From the NCBI RefSeq assembly GCF_905404315.1, contig NC_066283.1:6076001-6140000 (forward strand): a stretch of DNA of 64,000 nt, written 5' to 3'. Origin of the DNA: Leptidea sinapis (lineage: Eukaryota > Arthropoda > Insecta > Lepidoptera > Pieridae). The translations under genes and the position numbers were made by a program. Shown piece by piece: positions 31,276 through 42,953 of the stretch. Below the pieces are notes generated by a model. That model was not told the origin of the DNA. It worked only from the letters and a program-made list of their open reading frames with translations, and searched no databases. How positions within the stretch are numbered: the stretch's first letter is position 1; the number at the start of each line of letters is the position of its first letter.

Positions 31276-31484
31276 GTGAACCGCAACGAATACGAATTCT
31301 TAGAGAGTTTCGCTACTGGTAAAAATATTGATGCGTTCCTCTATGTATAGCGTTTTTATTTATTAGAACTAATTTACTAAAACTGTTTTCAAGAAATTCA
31401 CGATTTTAAACAATTGTATAAGTTTATTTTTTCTATATTGGGGTAAACTTAAAAAATAAGGTATCAATTCATACTCTGTGAACT

Positions 31485-31765
31485 GATTCCTGCCGGCGAA
31501 TGCCACCTTCTCATAACACCACAAATAAGGTATATGGCATTCCTCTTGCAGGCGTTTTCAAGGAATTTTCTGCCACTTTAAACTAAAGCTATGGAATCTG
31601 CTTCATTACGCGGTGTTTCCAAGACAATACGACGTGGGTACCATCATAAAACAAACGCGTACACCTTTTTAAAAGGCCGGAACTGCGTCCTGTGATTCCT
31701 CTGTTTCTGCAGAAAAATTTGACCGACGGTGATCACTTAAGATCAGGTGACCTCGTTTGTCAAAG
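31485..31765 (+). mobile_element. LINE-B 3' fragment, degenerate
   Basis: The coding tail (TTCCTGCCGGCGAATGCCAC, GTGTTTCCAAGACAATACG, AAAAGGCCGG) is recognisable but frameshifted. It ends GATCACTTAAGATCAGGTG. Confidence 0.7.
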
Positions 31766-31915
31766 TCAAAGTCAAATAAACTTCATTAAATTAGGCTTAA
31801 ACTAAGCGCTTTTGAATCGAAGAATTGAAAGCGCGTTATAATAAGTAGTGCTCGTGAGACGAACATACAAGAAACTCAACGGCCACTCTTCAATTAAATA
31901 GAGTATATTGCATTC
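31748..31915 (-). mobile_element. LINE-L3 3' end, antisense
   Basis: The left end TCAAAGTCAAAGTCAAATAA is the reverse of a TTTGAC tail. GGCTTAAACTAAGCGCTTTT and ACATACAAGAAACTCAACG match the copy at 26612. Confidence 0.65.
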
Positions 31916-32489
31916 ACATAATAATAATATCAGGTATTAGGCTTTCGTAATTAAACCATTTATACCTGTTTAGAATCAGTTTTACATTTTTTTTTTCATA
32001 TTAATTTATGTGCTATTAAATAGGGTGGTACAAATTTTGTCTTACAATTACTTAAAGTATTTCCTATTTAGCCATTACCAATAGCATGCAAACTCGGTCT
32101 TGATCAAAAATTTTATTACAATATAAATTAATTTATTTTATATTTACACAAAGTATTAATTTGATAATTTATAAAAAAAAATGATTACAGTCAAGATAAA
32201 AACAATCTACTTAGAATTATATGTTTAAATGCTTTACTATTTGTGGTCAAAAACTCTTCTATGGAATTTAATGTGTTTTGAAGAAGCCAACTCTGTAAGG
32301 ATATTATAAATCTTGAAGAGAGAGTAAAAAAATCTTAAGTGAATCAGGGTTCAGAAGACCAAACGGTACAAATATTTTTATTCACTATCAGTTATATGTA
32401 AGAGATGTTATACAATCAGTTTATCAATCTCAATCTCTTGTGGTTGACACACGGTTAGCATTTCTTTCATCTTTCACCCTTGACCTCTT
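31916..32489. other. Spacer
   Basis: Nothing was recognised. Confidence 0.4.
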
Positions 32490-32872
32490 CTTCCATAAAA
32501 AAGTGTGTGTGTACTTATGCACGCAAGAAGTTATACTTCTTTGGCCTAACGAAGCAAAAAGCATTAAAATGATTTAGTCCCCGTGCTATTCTACGTTTTT
32601 AGAAAGAACAATTTCGTAAAAATCTTGCAAAGATGGCTTTGACAATTAATTATTAAATAATGAATACGGCTGTACGGACTTGAACCCTTTGCCTATCCTA
32701 ATAATGGACGAAGAAACCAAAAAAAAAAATAACGAATGACGCAAACGTCAGAAAATTTTAGGAACCAACTTCAACCTGTTACTTTTACAGTGTTACAGTG
32801 ATGCGCGCGCATCTTAAAATTTCACTCTCATCATTTTTTCATAACGCGCCTAAAGAAGTATAACTTCAAAAA
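32490..32872 (-). mobile_element. TIR-I element, antisense
   Basis: It begins CCATAAAAAAGTGTGTGTGT, then AGAAGTTATACTTCTTTGG. It ends CCTAAAGAAGTATAACTTC. The interior (GCCTATCCTAATAATGGACG) matches other copies. Confidence 0.7.
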
Positions 32873-33004
32873 CGAAACATAACAATTTCTCCTTATCATT
32901 TAATAAATAATAAAAGAAATAACATTCTAATTGTTACTTTTTTTCATATCAAAATAAAGCTAAACGACTGCCAACAGAGTGTTATAGCACCACTGCTATA
33001 GTTA

Positions 33005-33114
33005 ACTGTAAAGTGTAAAGTGATTAGTGAAGGGTGATGTAAAAGTGTATTCGGTGATGATCTGTACATGGTGAGCTGCGAGAATATGATGAAGATGTCT
33101 GGTGTTATTATGGT
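33005..33114 (+). CDS. Weak candidate first coding exon
   Basis: In a repeat-free island, ATG at 33069 opens a 15-codon frame, MVSCENMMKMSGVIM. It runs straight into GTGAGTAAG, a strong splice-donor match. No TATA box, partner exon or known protein could be tied to it. It could be chance. Confidence 0.15.
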
Positions 33115-33241
33115 GAGTAAGCAAAAGTCTATTGTTTTGTAATTGAGGAAACCATTGGGAGTATTTTTTGGTATGTGATACCACAGCGGAACCCCCTTAC
33201 GCCGTGAAGCAAGGAAAGTGCTGCCTAGCGGAGCTCTCTAA

Positions 33242-33549
33242 CGGCCGTTCCCAATATTCAGCCTATCGCTTACTTGAGATAAAAATCGTAACTATCGTTG
33301 ACTTTTCTGTCCCAATAAACTTATCGACGGAAACTCACCTTATCCATCCACGCTGTCAGTCAATGGGACGACGTATAGCTTACCAGCGATAGAAGTTTGT
33401 ATGGAATTTCAATTCACTCTTCCCAATATAAGGCGATAAGAATGACTTATCGGGTATATTGGGATAGCTTCAGATTATTCACAGCTAATTACTGACAGTA
33501 GAAGTTAGTAATTTATCTCTATCTGTAGATAGTATATTGGGAACGGCCG
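33242..33549 (+). mobile_element. MITE-H, complete, Harbinger-like
   Basis: The ends CGGCCGTTCCCAATAT and ATATTGGGAACGGCCG are exact inverted repeats. They are flanked by TAA at 33239-33241 and 33550-33552. A 3-bp TWA duplication is typical of PIF/Harbinger. The element is 308 bp and codes for no transposase. Confidence 0.8.
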
Positions 33550-33565
33550 TAAGAAAAAAGTTATT

Positions 33566-33770
33566 CACTCGACTCTATGAAACGTGCAGTCAATGATAGA
33601 TTGACAGATAACGACTATAATCTTGTAAAAAACGTAGATATCCGAAATCTACTACGTTTTCAGCAACTGTTCGCTTTCAAACTTAGCCAGATTATACTTC
33701 GTCACCATATTGTAAATACTATTTCAAACATGTTATGCCAAATCACTGCACGTTTCATACTAAACTAAAT
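33566..33770 (+). repeat. AA repeat copy
   Basis: Plus-oriented copy with AATGATAGATTGACAGATAA and CAGATTATACTTCGTCACC. A 63-codon frame runs through it; similar frames can be imagined in other copies. Confidence 0.65.
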
Positions 33771-34744
33771 TTCTTCTTCAATGTGCAACCTTCTTTATAA
33801 TCTGAATTAAAAAAAAGAATGGTAATTATGATGAAACATGATATAGGTTAGATGTTAGACGATAGGGTATTGAAATGTAAGTAAGCGTAAAAGGATAGAT
33901 TTGTCTACCTCTAGTAAGTTAAACTAAGGATATGTCGGCGCTAAGCCAGGGTTTTCTCGATAATGGTCCATCACGGTGAAATAACACACTAATAATTTCT
34001 TAGTTTGATCACTCACCATTACTTGTATAGAATTCAACTTGAACTGACCAGTCTTCACATAAAACAACCGCTTTTATAGCTACCTTACAATAGATAAAAG
34101 TAGACACAACTTCTTTTAAAACAAACAAATAAAATTAAGTACTGGAAAATAATTCCTAAATACAGCTTGATATTTATGATAAATTTTTAGTGAATTTATA
34201 TAACTTCAAATGATTTATACAATATGATTTGTTCATTAAATTTGAATAAACATTAGTAAATAAGAAGATGGCGCTGCAAGCAAGATTCGAAATGCAATTA
34301 AGGAAATACTTATTGCATAAAATAATATGGTTTGATACAGAAAAATGATATTAATTCTAATAGAATTTAATTTAAACATTCACAAAGTAAATTAAGTATT
34401 TTAACAATAAATGAAACATCAAACATCTTTAAAACATTCAAACAGTCAAAACAGTGTCTATTAAATATCAAACCATAATAAGTAACGGTTTGATGTTTAC
34501 AAATAGCTATTTGTAATTAAATTCTATATATTTCAGATATATCTATAACAATTATATTCATTTTAATGATAAACTAAAACAAAAATATCAATAGTTGCCA
34601 ACTATTGACGGTAGGTGGCGATTTGCGCCCATAGATACATAGCTTATTGAAAACCACATCACTGATAATATTATAGGATTCTTATACGTTAATTTAACGC
34701 TTTTAAACCGCGCTATAAACCCCATTACGTTCTCTGCGCCTGTC
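33771..34744. other. 1 kb AT-rich spacer with small stem-loop
   Basis: ATATCAAACC and GGTTTGATGT near 34471-34500 can pair around a 12-base loop. No gene was recognised. Confidence 0.4.
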
Positions 34745-34862
34745 ACTTTAGTACTTAAAAAGAAATGTGTAATGCTAAGTAAGATCTGTCGCGTACTGAG
34801 ACTTTACTCAGACTTTGCTTACGTAAAACTTAGCTGAGTGCGAGAGAACACGAACTTGATTT
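34745..34862 (+). repeat. BB repeat copy
   Basis: It shares CTTACGTAAAACTTAGCTGA with 11407-11535. Confidence 0.5.
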
Positions 34863-35001
34863 TTGCATTGGGCTGTCTTAGCTTAAGCTCAACAGAATTT
34901 CAGGTGTCAAATGACTATAAAAAATTAAAATTTAATATTTTCGCCGCTTACCACAATCTATACACCCACACACATCTACAACAGACAATTATTGTTATAT
35001 A

Positions 35002-35371
35002 TCTTAATATATATAAATTACGTGACACGTTGTTTGTCCGCGATGGACTCCTAAACTAATGAACGGATTTTAATGAGGATAACTTCATCGAGTGCAGTTT
35101 AGTCCAACTTGATAGATAGGATAGTTTTTATTTCGATTTGAAACCTATTATTATTTTTATTTCCAATATTTCTTTTGTATGCACATATTTTGTCTGAGAG
35201 AATTTATTGACGCACGGCTTGGCAGTTCCGCTGTGAAACAATTTCATTATAACAACAGGGAGCATATTTTACGAAATAATTATTGATGTTATGAAATATT
35301 ATTGATAAATTAGTTTATTAATTGTTTTATTTATTTAGTATGTACAGAACAACGTCTGTCGGGTCAGCTAG
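35002..35371 (+). mobile_element. Hel-F Helitron-like element, complete
   Basis: The 370-bp element starts TCTTAATATATATAAATTAC after an A. It ends ACAGAACAACGTCTGTCGGG then TCAGCTAG before a T. It is the uninterrupted reference for the copy at 3139. Confidence 0.85.
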
Positions 35372-35747
35372 TATAACTATAATTCTTATATAGCTAAGAA
35401 AATTATTATATAATCAATACAGATAATCGTAGCCGTACTAACCTACCATATCACTCGTATTTGTCGCCAATTTAATACAATTTCTCAAAATAAACAGCAA
35501 CTCAATTTATTTAATTCCACATCAACCTGCTTTCGTCATAATGTCATTGACTCCCTGCTTAATGGAGCTAATTTGTATGTCTGTTATTGATATTTTATTT
35601 ATTAATCTGTATGTCTCTATATCTTTTGTTCATGCCAGTTATTGATATTTTTACTGTGTCTTTTCGTTTTAAGTCTCCTTGTTGATATATATACATTTGT
35701 GCATAAATATTTGTTGTTGGTTTGTCGAATAAAGGAAAATAAAATTA
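35372..35747 (+). other. Possible LINE 3' region
   Basis: A frame reading FRHNVIDSLL is followed by a stop and an AATAAAGGAAAATAAAATTA end. This is suggestive of a LINE 3' UTR but unproven. Confidence 0.3.
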
Positions 35748-36025
35748 AATATCCGGACGACCGAGTCTCGGATTTTTAAGAATGTACAAAACTTGAATAA
35801 AAAAAAAAACTAATAGGACATCTGGATTCGAACCGGGGTCTTCTTATTTCTCTGTTATGTTATCCATTTTTTTTTTAAATTGAAACCTAGCTAGATCGAT
35901 TTATCACCCCCGAAATCCCCTCCATACTTAATTTTATGAAAATCGTTGGAGCCGTTTCCGAGATTCGGATTATGTATATATATATATATATATATATACA
36001 AGAATTGCTCATTTAAAGATATAAG
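35748..36025 (-). repeat. SINE-W copy with (TA)n
   Basis: It has ATCCGGACGACCGAG, the reversed B box (GGATTCGAACC), AATCGTTGGAGCCGTTTC, a TA tract at about 35973-35997, and AAGAATTGCTCATTTAA. Confidence 0.65.
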
Positions 36026-36360
36026 GTAAATAGCCATAAAAATTTTATTCAAAGCATCTTAAAATGTTTAAAACATAAAATTACTACAATTGTACCTTGT
36101 CCCTTTTGCAACCGCTTGCGGTTACATATCTGCATTAAACATATATATTTCTTAGTAGAGAATCCAGAAAGTAATTCTTCTACTCAATTAACTTGCTTCA
36201 ATTAAAATAAATCCCTGCGTCAGTACTCCGGACTTTCTGGACTGCCATGTAACCAGTTAGAGTGACATTTTATGGGACACGCAATGTTTCCTGCAAGCGT
36301 AATGAACTACTATTCAGGTAGCCTAGCGAAATCCTGGAGTAGACTTAATTTTTTTTATTT
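36026..36360. other. Spacer
   Basis: Nothing was recognised. Confidence 0.4.
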
Positions 36361-36600
36361 TATTGAAATTAAACTTCTGGCGCGTTATGAAAAAATTATG
36401 AAAGTGAAATTATAATATGCGCGCGCATCACTGTAACACAAAAGTAACAGGTTGAAGTTGGTTCCTCAAATTTTCTGACGTTTGCGACATTCGTATTTTT
36501 TTTTGGTTTCTTAGTTTATTATTAGGACAGGCAAAGGGTTCAAGCCCATACAGCCGTATTCATTATTTAATAATTAATTGTCAAAGCCACATTCATTAGC
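36361..36600 (+). mobile_element. TIR-I, left part only
   Basis: It starts at a diverged TTGAAATTAAACTTCTGGCG and keeps the interior (GGTTGAAGTTGGTTCCTC, TTCAAGCCCATACAGCCG). The right inverted block is missing. Confidence 0.65.
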
Positions 36601-37964
36601 TATCAATAACCTCATCATTATGCGCACCATGAGACGATGGAGCATAATAAACAGCTTACAGCCGTATAGCACAATAAACCCCCAATGACACGCCGAATTT
36701 TATTTAAATTTTCCGCGGAAAAATTAAGATACCCATGATTTTAATTTGAATAATTTAATTAAAAAAATATTCTTTAATATTTTTGTTACTATTAGTATCG
36801 TTGTTTTACTTTAAAATGTATTTAGTATTGGTACAGATATTTCTTATTTTATTATTAAAATCTTTTTTTTTTTGTAAATATAGGTAACACACAGTGTTCT
36901 ACTTCGATTACTTATTTGTTTAATATGTGTAAATTAAATTAATAATTTTACAGTGGACTACAAACTGTAACATAAGTTCTATGGGTTCTGCTACCTGAAA
37001 ATGGGTTGGTAAAAATATTAACTAAAAATTGTTTTTTTTTTTGCGTTACAAAATAAGTATCTACTATTTGATTATTTATAAATATAGATTTAACAAGGTG
37101 CAGCTGGATTTAATTCATCTTGTATTTTTCTGATTATATAATTAGTTATCGTAAGAAAGCAATTACTCATTAACACGCTATGTCCCGTGCCAAGAGATAT
37201 TACATACACCGAGCAGACAGACTCTCTAATTCTTAAAATCTTTTTACTTCAATTGGTGGAATCGTTATTTGAATATTAATTCTTAAAGTCCGTCAAAGTC
37301 CAACAAGAATACTGAATGTTTTTTTTTTTAAATTAGCGCCAATTTATGCAACCGTTTCTAATAACAATAATGAGCAAGAAATGAAAAATAAGAATTGCTT
37401 CACTTTATTATTGAATGGCGATTAAGTAACGGGACAACTTGTATATGATTGACGTATTCATGACACAGCAACATGTCTACGTCTACGTGTTTTCTTTTGT
37501 ACAAGTCACTTGCTTAATATTCTCTGTATTTTACAAGTGTGGTTTAGGATATTTATTGTTCCATAAAGGAATTTCCACTTAAATGGATCTGGCTATGTTA
37601 TAAAAAGTGGGTTACAAAATTGCATCTTAAAGCGTACAGTAAATACATAGTAATTAAATTAGGTTAAGTAGGTAAGTACAGTTTACATAAAATTCTAATT
37701 TCTACTACATATTATAATATTTTATATAAATTATAACTAATAAGCAAAACTGATTAAAATATAATATGTATTATAAACATTTTGAAGAGTCACTTGAAGG
37801 TATTCTTTACTTTTGAACTGATTTTCATTTAACTTTTATAAATTGATTTGTTAATGAATATTTTTTCTGACTGTTGTTTTTAAGTAAAAACAATTCCTGA
37901 TAATATATCTATATAAAAAAGGTTCCAATAAAATAATAAAACTTAAAGTGTGTAAATGCCATAA
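36601..37964. other. 1.4 kb AT-rich spacer
   Basis: No shared repeat and no coding frame were supported. This is one of the longest apparently single-copy stretches. Confidence 0.4.
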
Positions 37965-38222
37965 CGGCCTTACAAATAAACTAGGTATAGAGTTATACGT
38001 AAGAATAAACCAAGAGTATCCAAAATGTTGACTATATCGCTGACAACACTGTCAATACAATACATAACTCTGAAGTTACCCGAATGTCTAGCAGCCTTGC
38101 AAATAAACGCGGGAAACGTTATACGTCCGAATAAACCAATCATAAGCAAAATGTCTAATTGTAAGCATATTTTTGGTCTATTAACAGGTATAACTTTATA
38201 TCCTGTTTATTTGTAAGGCCGC
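37965..38222 (+). mobile_element. MITE-T, both ends present
   Basis: The left CGGCCTTACAAATAAAC and right GTTTATTTGTAAGGCCG are inverted. The inner TATAGAGTTATAC and GTATAACTTTATA continue the pairing to ~35 bp. Internal GAATAAACCAA units repeat. A partial copy is at 46765-46978. Confidence 0.7.
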
Positions 38223-38501
38223 CTTTAAGTATTACAATATAAATGTTTTAATCACGTACAATGATAAAATCAATTATTGATAAATATTGTTAGTTATTGT
38301 ACTCCATATATTCCTTGTCCAAGGTTCATTGCACGGCCGTTACATAACATACACGTTCCGATTTATAATATGTACTCGGGCCACTCGCCTGGACTAGACG
38401 GAAATATCTTTAAAGCTATTTAATTTACTATTTTATGAATTCCTGTGTAATGTATTAGTTATTGACTTTGAATATTATATGAATTTTAGTTTTTTTATTT
38501 A
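38223..38501. other. Spacer
   Basis: Nothing was recognised. Confidence 0.4.
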
Positions 38502-38806
38502 CCAGTAGGAGGCTCCTTTGTACAGGATGCCGGCTAGATTATGAGTAGGTACCACAACGGTGCCTATTTCTGCCGTGGAGCAGTAATGTGTAAGCATTAT
38601 TGTGTTCTGAAGGATGCCGTAGCTAGTGAAATTACTGGGCGAATGAGACTTAACATCGTATGTCTCAAGGTGACGAGCGCAATTGTAGTGTCGCTCACAG
38701 TTTTTGGGTTTCTCAAGAATCCTGAGCGGCACTGCATTGTAATTTCAGGGCATATTGATACCATCAGCTGAATGTCCTGCTCGTCTCGTCCCTTACTGTC
38801 ATAAAA
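38502..38806 (+). repeat. Ret-A retroposon, near full length
   Basis: It runs from CCAGTAGGAGGCTCC to GTCTCGTCCCTTACTG with an A-rich end. A 76-codon frame reads along the sense strand and shares ITGRMRLNIVCLKVTSAIVV with other copies. Confidence 0.85.
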
Positions 38807-38934
38807 AATATGTGATGTTAGTAAATGAAGAAAGTTAGCAATCCATAACGCGTGTGCAGTTTGTAGACACCAGTTTATGTCGAGGGCCTCAATAGGTACA
38901 TACGACGAAAATAAAAACAAATTATGATAATTTT

Positions 38935-39060
38935 AGCAAATTTATTGAAGTAGATGTTACTTTGCGGAAATCCATAATTATCCAAATGATTTGAGTTTTC
39001 TTTAGTGTTAATTCCGCCAGTATATTTTGTCTTTAAACAATTCGACACGTTTCGCCTCGA
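38935..39060 (-). repeat. Rep-O, one half
   Basis: It keeps the outer TTTGCGGAAATCCATAATTA, one arm and the start of the core, then stops. Confidence 0.65.
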
Positions 39061-39207
39061 AATTGTCGATATTAATTTTAGCAAATAAATTACAAGTATC
39101 AATTTGAAACGTCATACGCAGTGTGCTATTCGATGTCGATTTGAAAGGCTTTATAAAGAAAGTTATAAATTTTGTTTGCTAAGTCTAACTGGCCAAACTG
39201 TCAAACC

Positions 39208-39735
39208 CAAACAAAAAAAAGGCCCAGTGCGACTCGCCCATGGAGGGTTCCGTAGCGGCAAGTAACATAATATAAAAGTTATATAGAAACAAAAATGATA
39301 TTAAATTATTTAAATGCAATAGGCAAAAAATCTTTGCTCACAATCAAACAGTGCAAATCAGCTCTCATCATTTATACGTATTAAAAAAAAACTACTTACT
39401 AGATCTCGTTCATACCAATTTTCAGTGGAATTTTGCATGGTAATGGAAATCATTTAAATTTTTTAGTTTTATAATTCTCTTATTTTAGGAGTTTCTGAAA
39501 ATATCTTTTTAAGTTTCAGTTCTAAGTATGGGGAACCCCCAAAAATTATTGTTTTTTTCTATTTTTGTGTGAAAAAGTTAATGCGGCTCACAGAATACAT
39601 CTACTTACCAAGTTTAAACAGTATAGTTATTATAGTTTCGGAAAAAAGTGGCTGTGACATACACGGACAGACAGACAGACATGAAGAATCTATAAGGATT
39701 CCGTTTTTTGCCATTTAGCTACGGAACTCAAACAA
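39208..39735 (+). repeat. Interspersed repeat with inverted GGTTCCGTAGC ends
   Basis: The left GGAGGGTTCCGTAGC and right GCTACGGAAC are inverted. GACAGACAGACAGAC lies near the right end. This arrangement is familiar from lepidopteran genomes; the class is uncertain. Confidence 0.6.
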
Positions 39736-39890
39736 ACGAAGACAACGTTAGAAATGGATTTTCATGCAACTTTTCCGCTCGCAAATTTGTGCGTAATAAA
39801 CGACTTAGTTTCAACCCAGTTATCACGTTCATATAAAAGTTAATTTATACGCTCTATAATAATAATAATAACTCTATAATAATAACGGTC

Positions 39891-40022
39891 TTATAGCAAA
39901 GAGCCTCGACCATCATCTCAAGAGGCTATAACTTAATAACTGGATAAAGGGTCAGTTACAGAAAGCAGCTGTTTTGGGAACGGCACGTATCGTGCGGAAG
40001 TTCCTCAGTCTGTCGCCCTAAC
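39891..40022 (+). pseudogene. LINE polyprotein C-terminal remnant
   Basis: The plus frame ends WIKGQLQKAAVLGTARIVRK then FLSLSP and a stop. The QKAVLLGT.RIVRKFLS tail is frequent in insect LINE proteins. One upstream stop interrupts the frame. Confidence 0.6.
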
Positions 40023-41210
40023 CACCGGCGGAATTGTCGTGAACCGGCGCCGGCGGGACTCTATTTTTTATATTTATAATATTGTTTTTTATAAATATGT
40101 TATATATATAAATGTAGAAAATAAGATGAAATTGTAATAAAGCTAAAATTTGAAAGCCTCATGGTGATGAGTATCCGAATCACCCCTATATGTTCTACGA
40201 TTTTGCGTAGTTTAGGAGATAATAATTTTTTCCCCTTTTATCCGCTTTTTTCACCTAATTGTGGTTTAGGCCTTTTTTCAAATTTTTTTGAACACTTTTA
40301 GTTAATTTTATTGTTGATAATTATTAACTACAGTTGCAATAACCACATAAGAAACTATGAATAGTTTAGACAATGCGGAACTAGTTTAGAATTGATTCGT
40401 AAGTTCAAGATAACTGCTCCAGCTAAATACATAAAAATATTCAAGGTATCAAAAAAAATGGGGAGCATATGGCTTCTATTTTTAAAAACTTCCCAGAACA
40501 TTGGCCAAAAATTAGCCAAATTCAAATTTTAGCTTTGGACGTCAACTTCTCGGCCACCCAGTATATTGACTGTCGCCACTCGGTATATTCTTGAAAATGT
40601 TATGTCTGTAGTATTTACATAGGGTGTATTACCGAATTTTCTAGAAACTGTCATAATCATAATGCTAACACCAGGAACAAATAAAATTGTTGTGCTAATG
40701 TTGGTGAATATTTTTGGACAATATAATATATGTTATATGCTTTTACAACATGATATTAGAAGAGATAAAAATGTATTAAACGTAATTTAAAAGAAAAATT
40801 AAAACATTTGTACGATAAAAGATAACATAAATGACTTTCTAAATGATACCACATCTTAAGAATGGAGCCCCCAGACTATTTTATGAATAAATTATTACTG
40901 TAATTTTCGAGTGATCATAGACGAATATTATTTAAGACATCATCAAGATAATAAATCTGGTTGCGCCGGAGAATCTTAAGTGGATTGTATTCAATAAACG
41001 GGTACTTCTGTTAATAGAACAGGAAACATAGGATTTAAGGAAAAGTCGGTACGTACCACATCTCCAAGATCCCGGGATCTTCATAATTCGCCTGAGTGTG
41101 CTAGCAAAACACAATTTATGTTCGCAGGATGATTAACGAAGAAATCACTACGATCTCACGACGATAATGATCAGGAGATGCTCAACCTTCGCCTGCTGTA
41201 ACTTGACTTA
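40023..41210. other. 1.2 kb spacer
   Basis: A GATGAGTATCCGAATCACCC segment near 40155 may be a Helitron-type module. Nothing else was recognised. Confidence 0.35.
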
Positions 41211-41769
41211 CGGCCGTTCCCAATATTCAGTCTATCTCTTACTTGAGATAAAATCGTAACTATCATTGACTTTTCTATCTCAATAAACTTATCGACGGTA
41301 ACTCACCTTAACCGTACACGCTGTTTGTCAATGGGACGACGTATAGCTTACCAGCGTGTGGAAATTGTAATTCAGGCGTCCCAATATAAGCCGATAAGAA
41401 TGACTTATGGGGTATATTGGGACCAGGGGCGTGCATTGGTTTTCAAGCAAGATAGGCACTGTGGATCTATATGGTCGTAGTTTAGCTTTGGAATATGCAA
41501 ATATTGCTTACCTTAGGTATTTAGTACCTAGCGTAAGGAAAAATTTTATGAGTGGGTGTTTAATAGAAGTTTCGTCACATAATAACGGAACCAAATTGTA
41601 CTAAATTAACTTTAACACTAGTGCTGTATTTATTTAGGTTCATAGCGAGGTAGGCACTGCCTAATTGCATATATTATATGGACGCCCCTGATTGGGACAG
41701 CATTAGATTATTGACAGCTAATTACTGACAGTAGATGGTAGTAATTTATCTCTATGTGTAGATAGTATG
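41211..41769 (+). mobile_element. MITE-H split by a hAT-like element, right end deleted
   Basis: It begins CGGCCGTTCCCAATATTCAG after TTA. The body resumes after 41698 with CAGCATTAGATTATTGACAG but stops at GATAGTATGG, so the right TIR is lost. Confidence 0.75.
41424..41690. mobile_element. hAT-like MITE, 267 bp, inside MITE-H
   Basis: The ends CAGGGGCGT and ACGCCCCTG are inverted. ATTGGGAC at 41416-41423 and 41691-41698 is an 8-bp target duplication. CAGGGGCG-type termini with 8-bp duplications are typical of hAT transposons. It codes for no transposase. Confidence 0.85.
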
Positions 41770-41936
41770 GAATAAGTAAATTGAGTTGTACTGACTAGGT
41801 TGCTAGAAGAAAGGTGTTATTGGTTAAGGAAAAGGTAGTGTCTAGTTTGTGCAACTGGCGTTACCAGTAGCTAAAATCAAATTGCAAGGCATAATTCTGT
41901 GACACCTCAGCCACAACGAATAATTGCATATACATG

Positions 41937-42460
41937 AAAGGCATAAAAAGGCATAAAAGGCATTTATTTTCTCAAAATTTATTCAAATTCAAATTGAAAC
42001 AAATGGCGCTCTGAGACAGAAGAAGCGGCGCAAGAAACTCTCCCAGCATTCTTTTTTGCGCTCTTTTCAATAAAAATATACAATATTATACAGTTATTTC
42101 TATCGCTATAAAGTAATCACAATCTAGTCCCAGGCTGCTCGATCATTTAGATATTCAGCAGTGGAGTAATAGGATTTACGACAGAGCCATTTTTTTTATA
42201 AAACATTTAAATTTATTTATAGATAATGCCTGAACAGTGGCTGGGACTTTATTATAGAAGTGTATACATTTACCCTTAAAGCTATTATGTATCTTATGTA
42301 TTAGGTATTATATATCTCATGTATTTGGTATAAATCACATTCCATTATTATGGTTCCATTTGTATTATAGATGACACAGGTTGTGTCTCCACTAATAGAG
42401 GCTATAGTGCTTTTAGTCCAACTGGTATATAAGCATATTATTGCTATCCCGATAAAGGAT
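41937..42460 (-). mobile_element. LINE-C 3' end with reverse transcriptase tail
   Basis: The minus strand encodes HNSFKGKCIHFYNKVPATVQ then ALSINKFKCFIKKMALS and a stop, the end of a CR1-group reverse transcriptase. A 3' UTR with AGAGCGCAAAAAAGAATGCT follows. The tail carries TTTGAATTTGAAT and a repeated AAAGGCAT motif in reverse. Confidence 0.7.
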
Positions 42461-42484
42461 TACTTATTTAAAAAAAAATGAAGT

Positions 42485-42700
42485 TACGCGTAACGATACT
42501 TTGCGGAAATCCATAATTATACAAATGATTTAAGTTTTCTTTAGTGTTAATTCCGCCAATATTTATTTTTAAACAATTCGACACGTCTGTCTCTGTGTGT
42601 CTCGCCAAAATCTGGCACGAGACTTTTAGTCTCGAAAAACAAATATTGTCGGAATTAACACTAAAGAAAACTTAAATCATTTGTATGATTACTTATTGTT
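42485..42700 (-). repeat. Rep-O copy with altered centre
   Basis: Arms with AAATGATTTAAGTTTTCTTT and AAAGAAAACTTAAATCATTT are paired. The core is replaced or shortened (ACGTCTGTCTCTGTGTGTCT). Confidence 0.7.
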
Positions 42701-42764
42701 CTTAAATTATGGGACGAAAATCAAAATTTGCGTATTAGTGACGAAAATTTTTGGCAAAATTTGA

Positions 42765-42953
42765 GGGTTTATTTGTCGGGGACCTTGGTTTTCCTATGGA
42801 TCTCCTCATATCTGATTCGATCTCGCAGGGAAACTTCTTCGAGCATAGCCCTCTCCATTGCCATCTGAGCCACCATGAGCTTTTCATCAGGCCCATAGGG
42901 AACGATCATGTCTGCGTACCGTAACTTGTCATAACCTTCGTCTTTAGACACTG
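42765..42953 (-). pseudogene. RTE-type LINE reverse transcriptase fragment
   Basis: A 60-codon minus frame contains MVAQMAMERAMLEEVSLRDR then IRYEEIHRKTKVPDK. This matches the RTE-clade motif AMERAMLGVSLRDRIRNEEI..RTKV. An AG at the upstream edge looked like a splice acceptor, but the LINE identity explains the frame. Confidence 0.7.

Noticed and set aside
36601..37964. Hidden gene in the longest low-repeat stretch
   Set aside because: All frames are short and AT-driven, with no splice-bounded coding block that I could defend.
42765..42953. Possible host terminal exon with splice acceptor
   Set aside because: The AMERAML...SLRDRIR motif identifies it as RTE-type LINE sequence, so a host exon is not needed.
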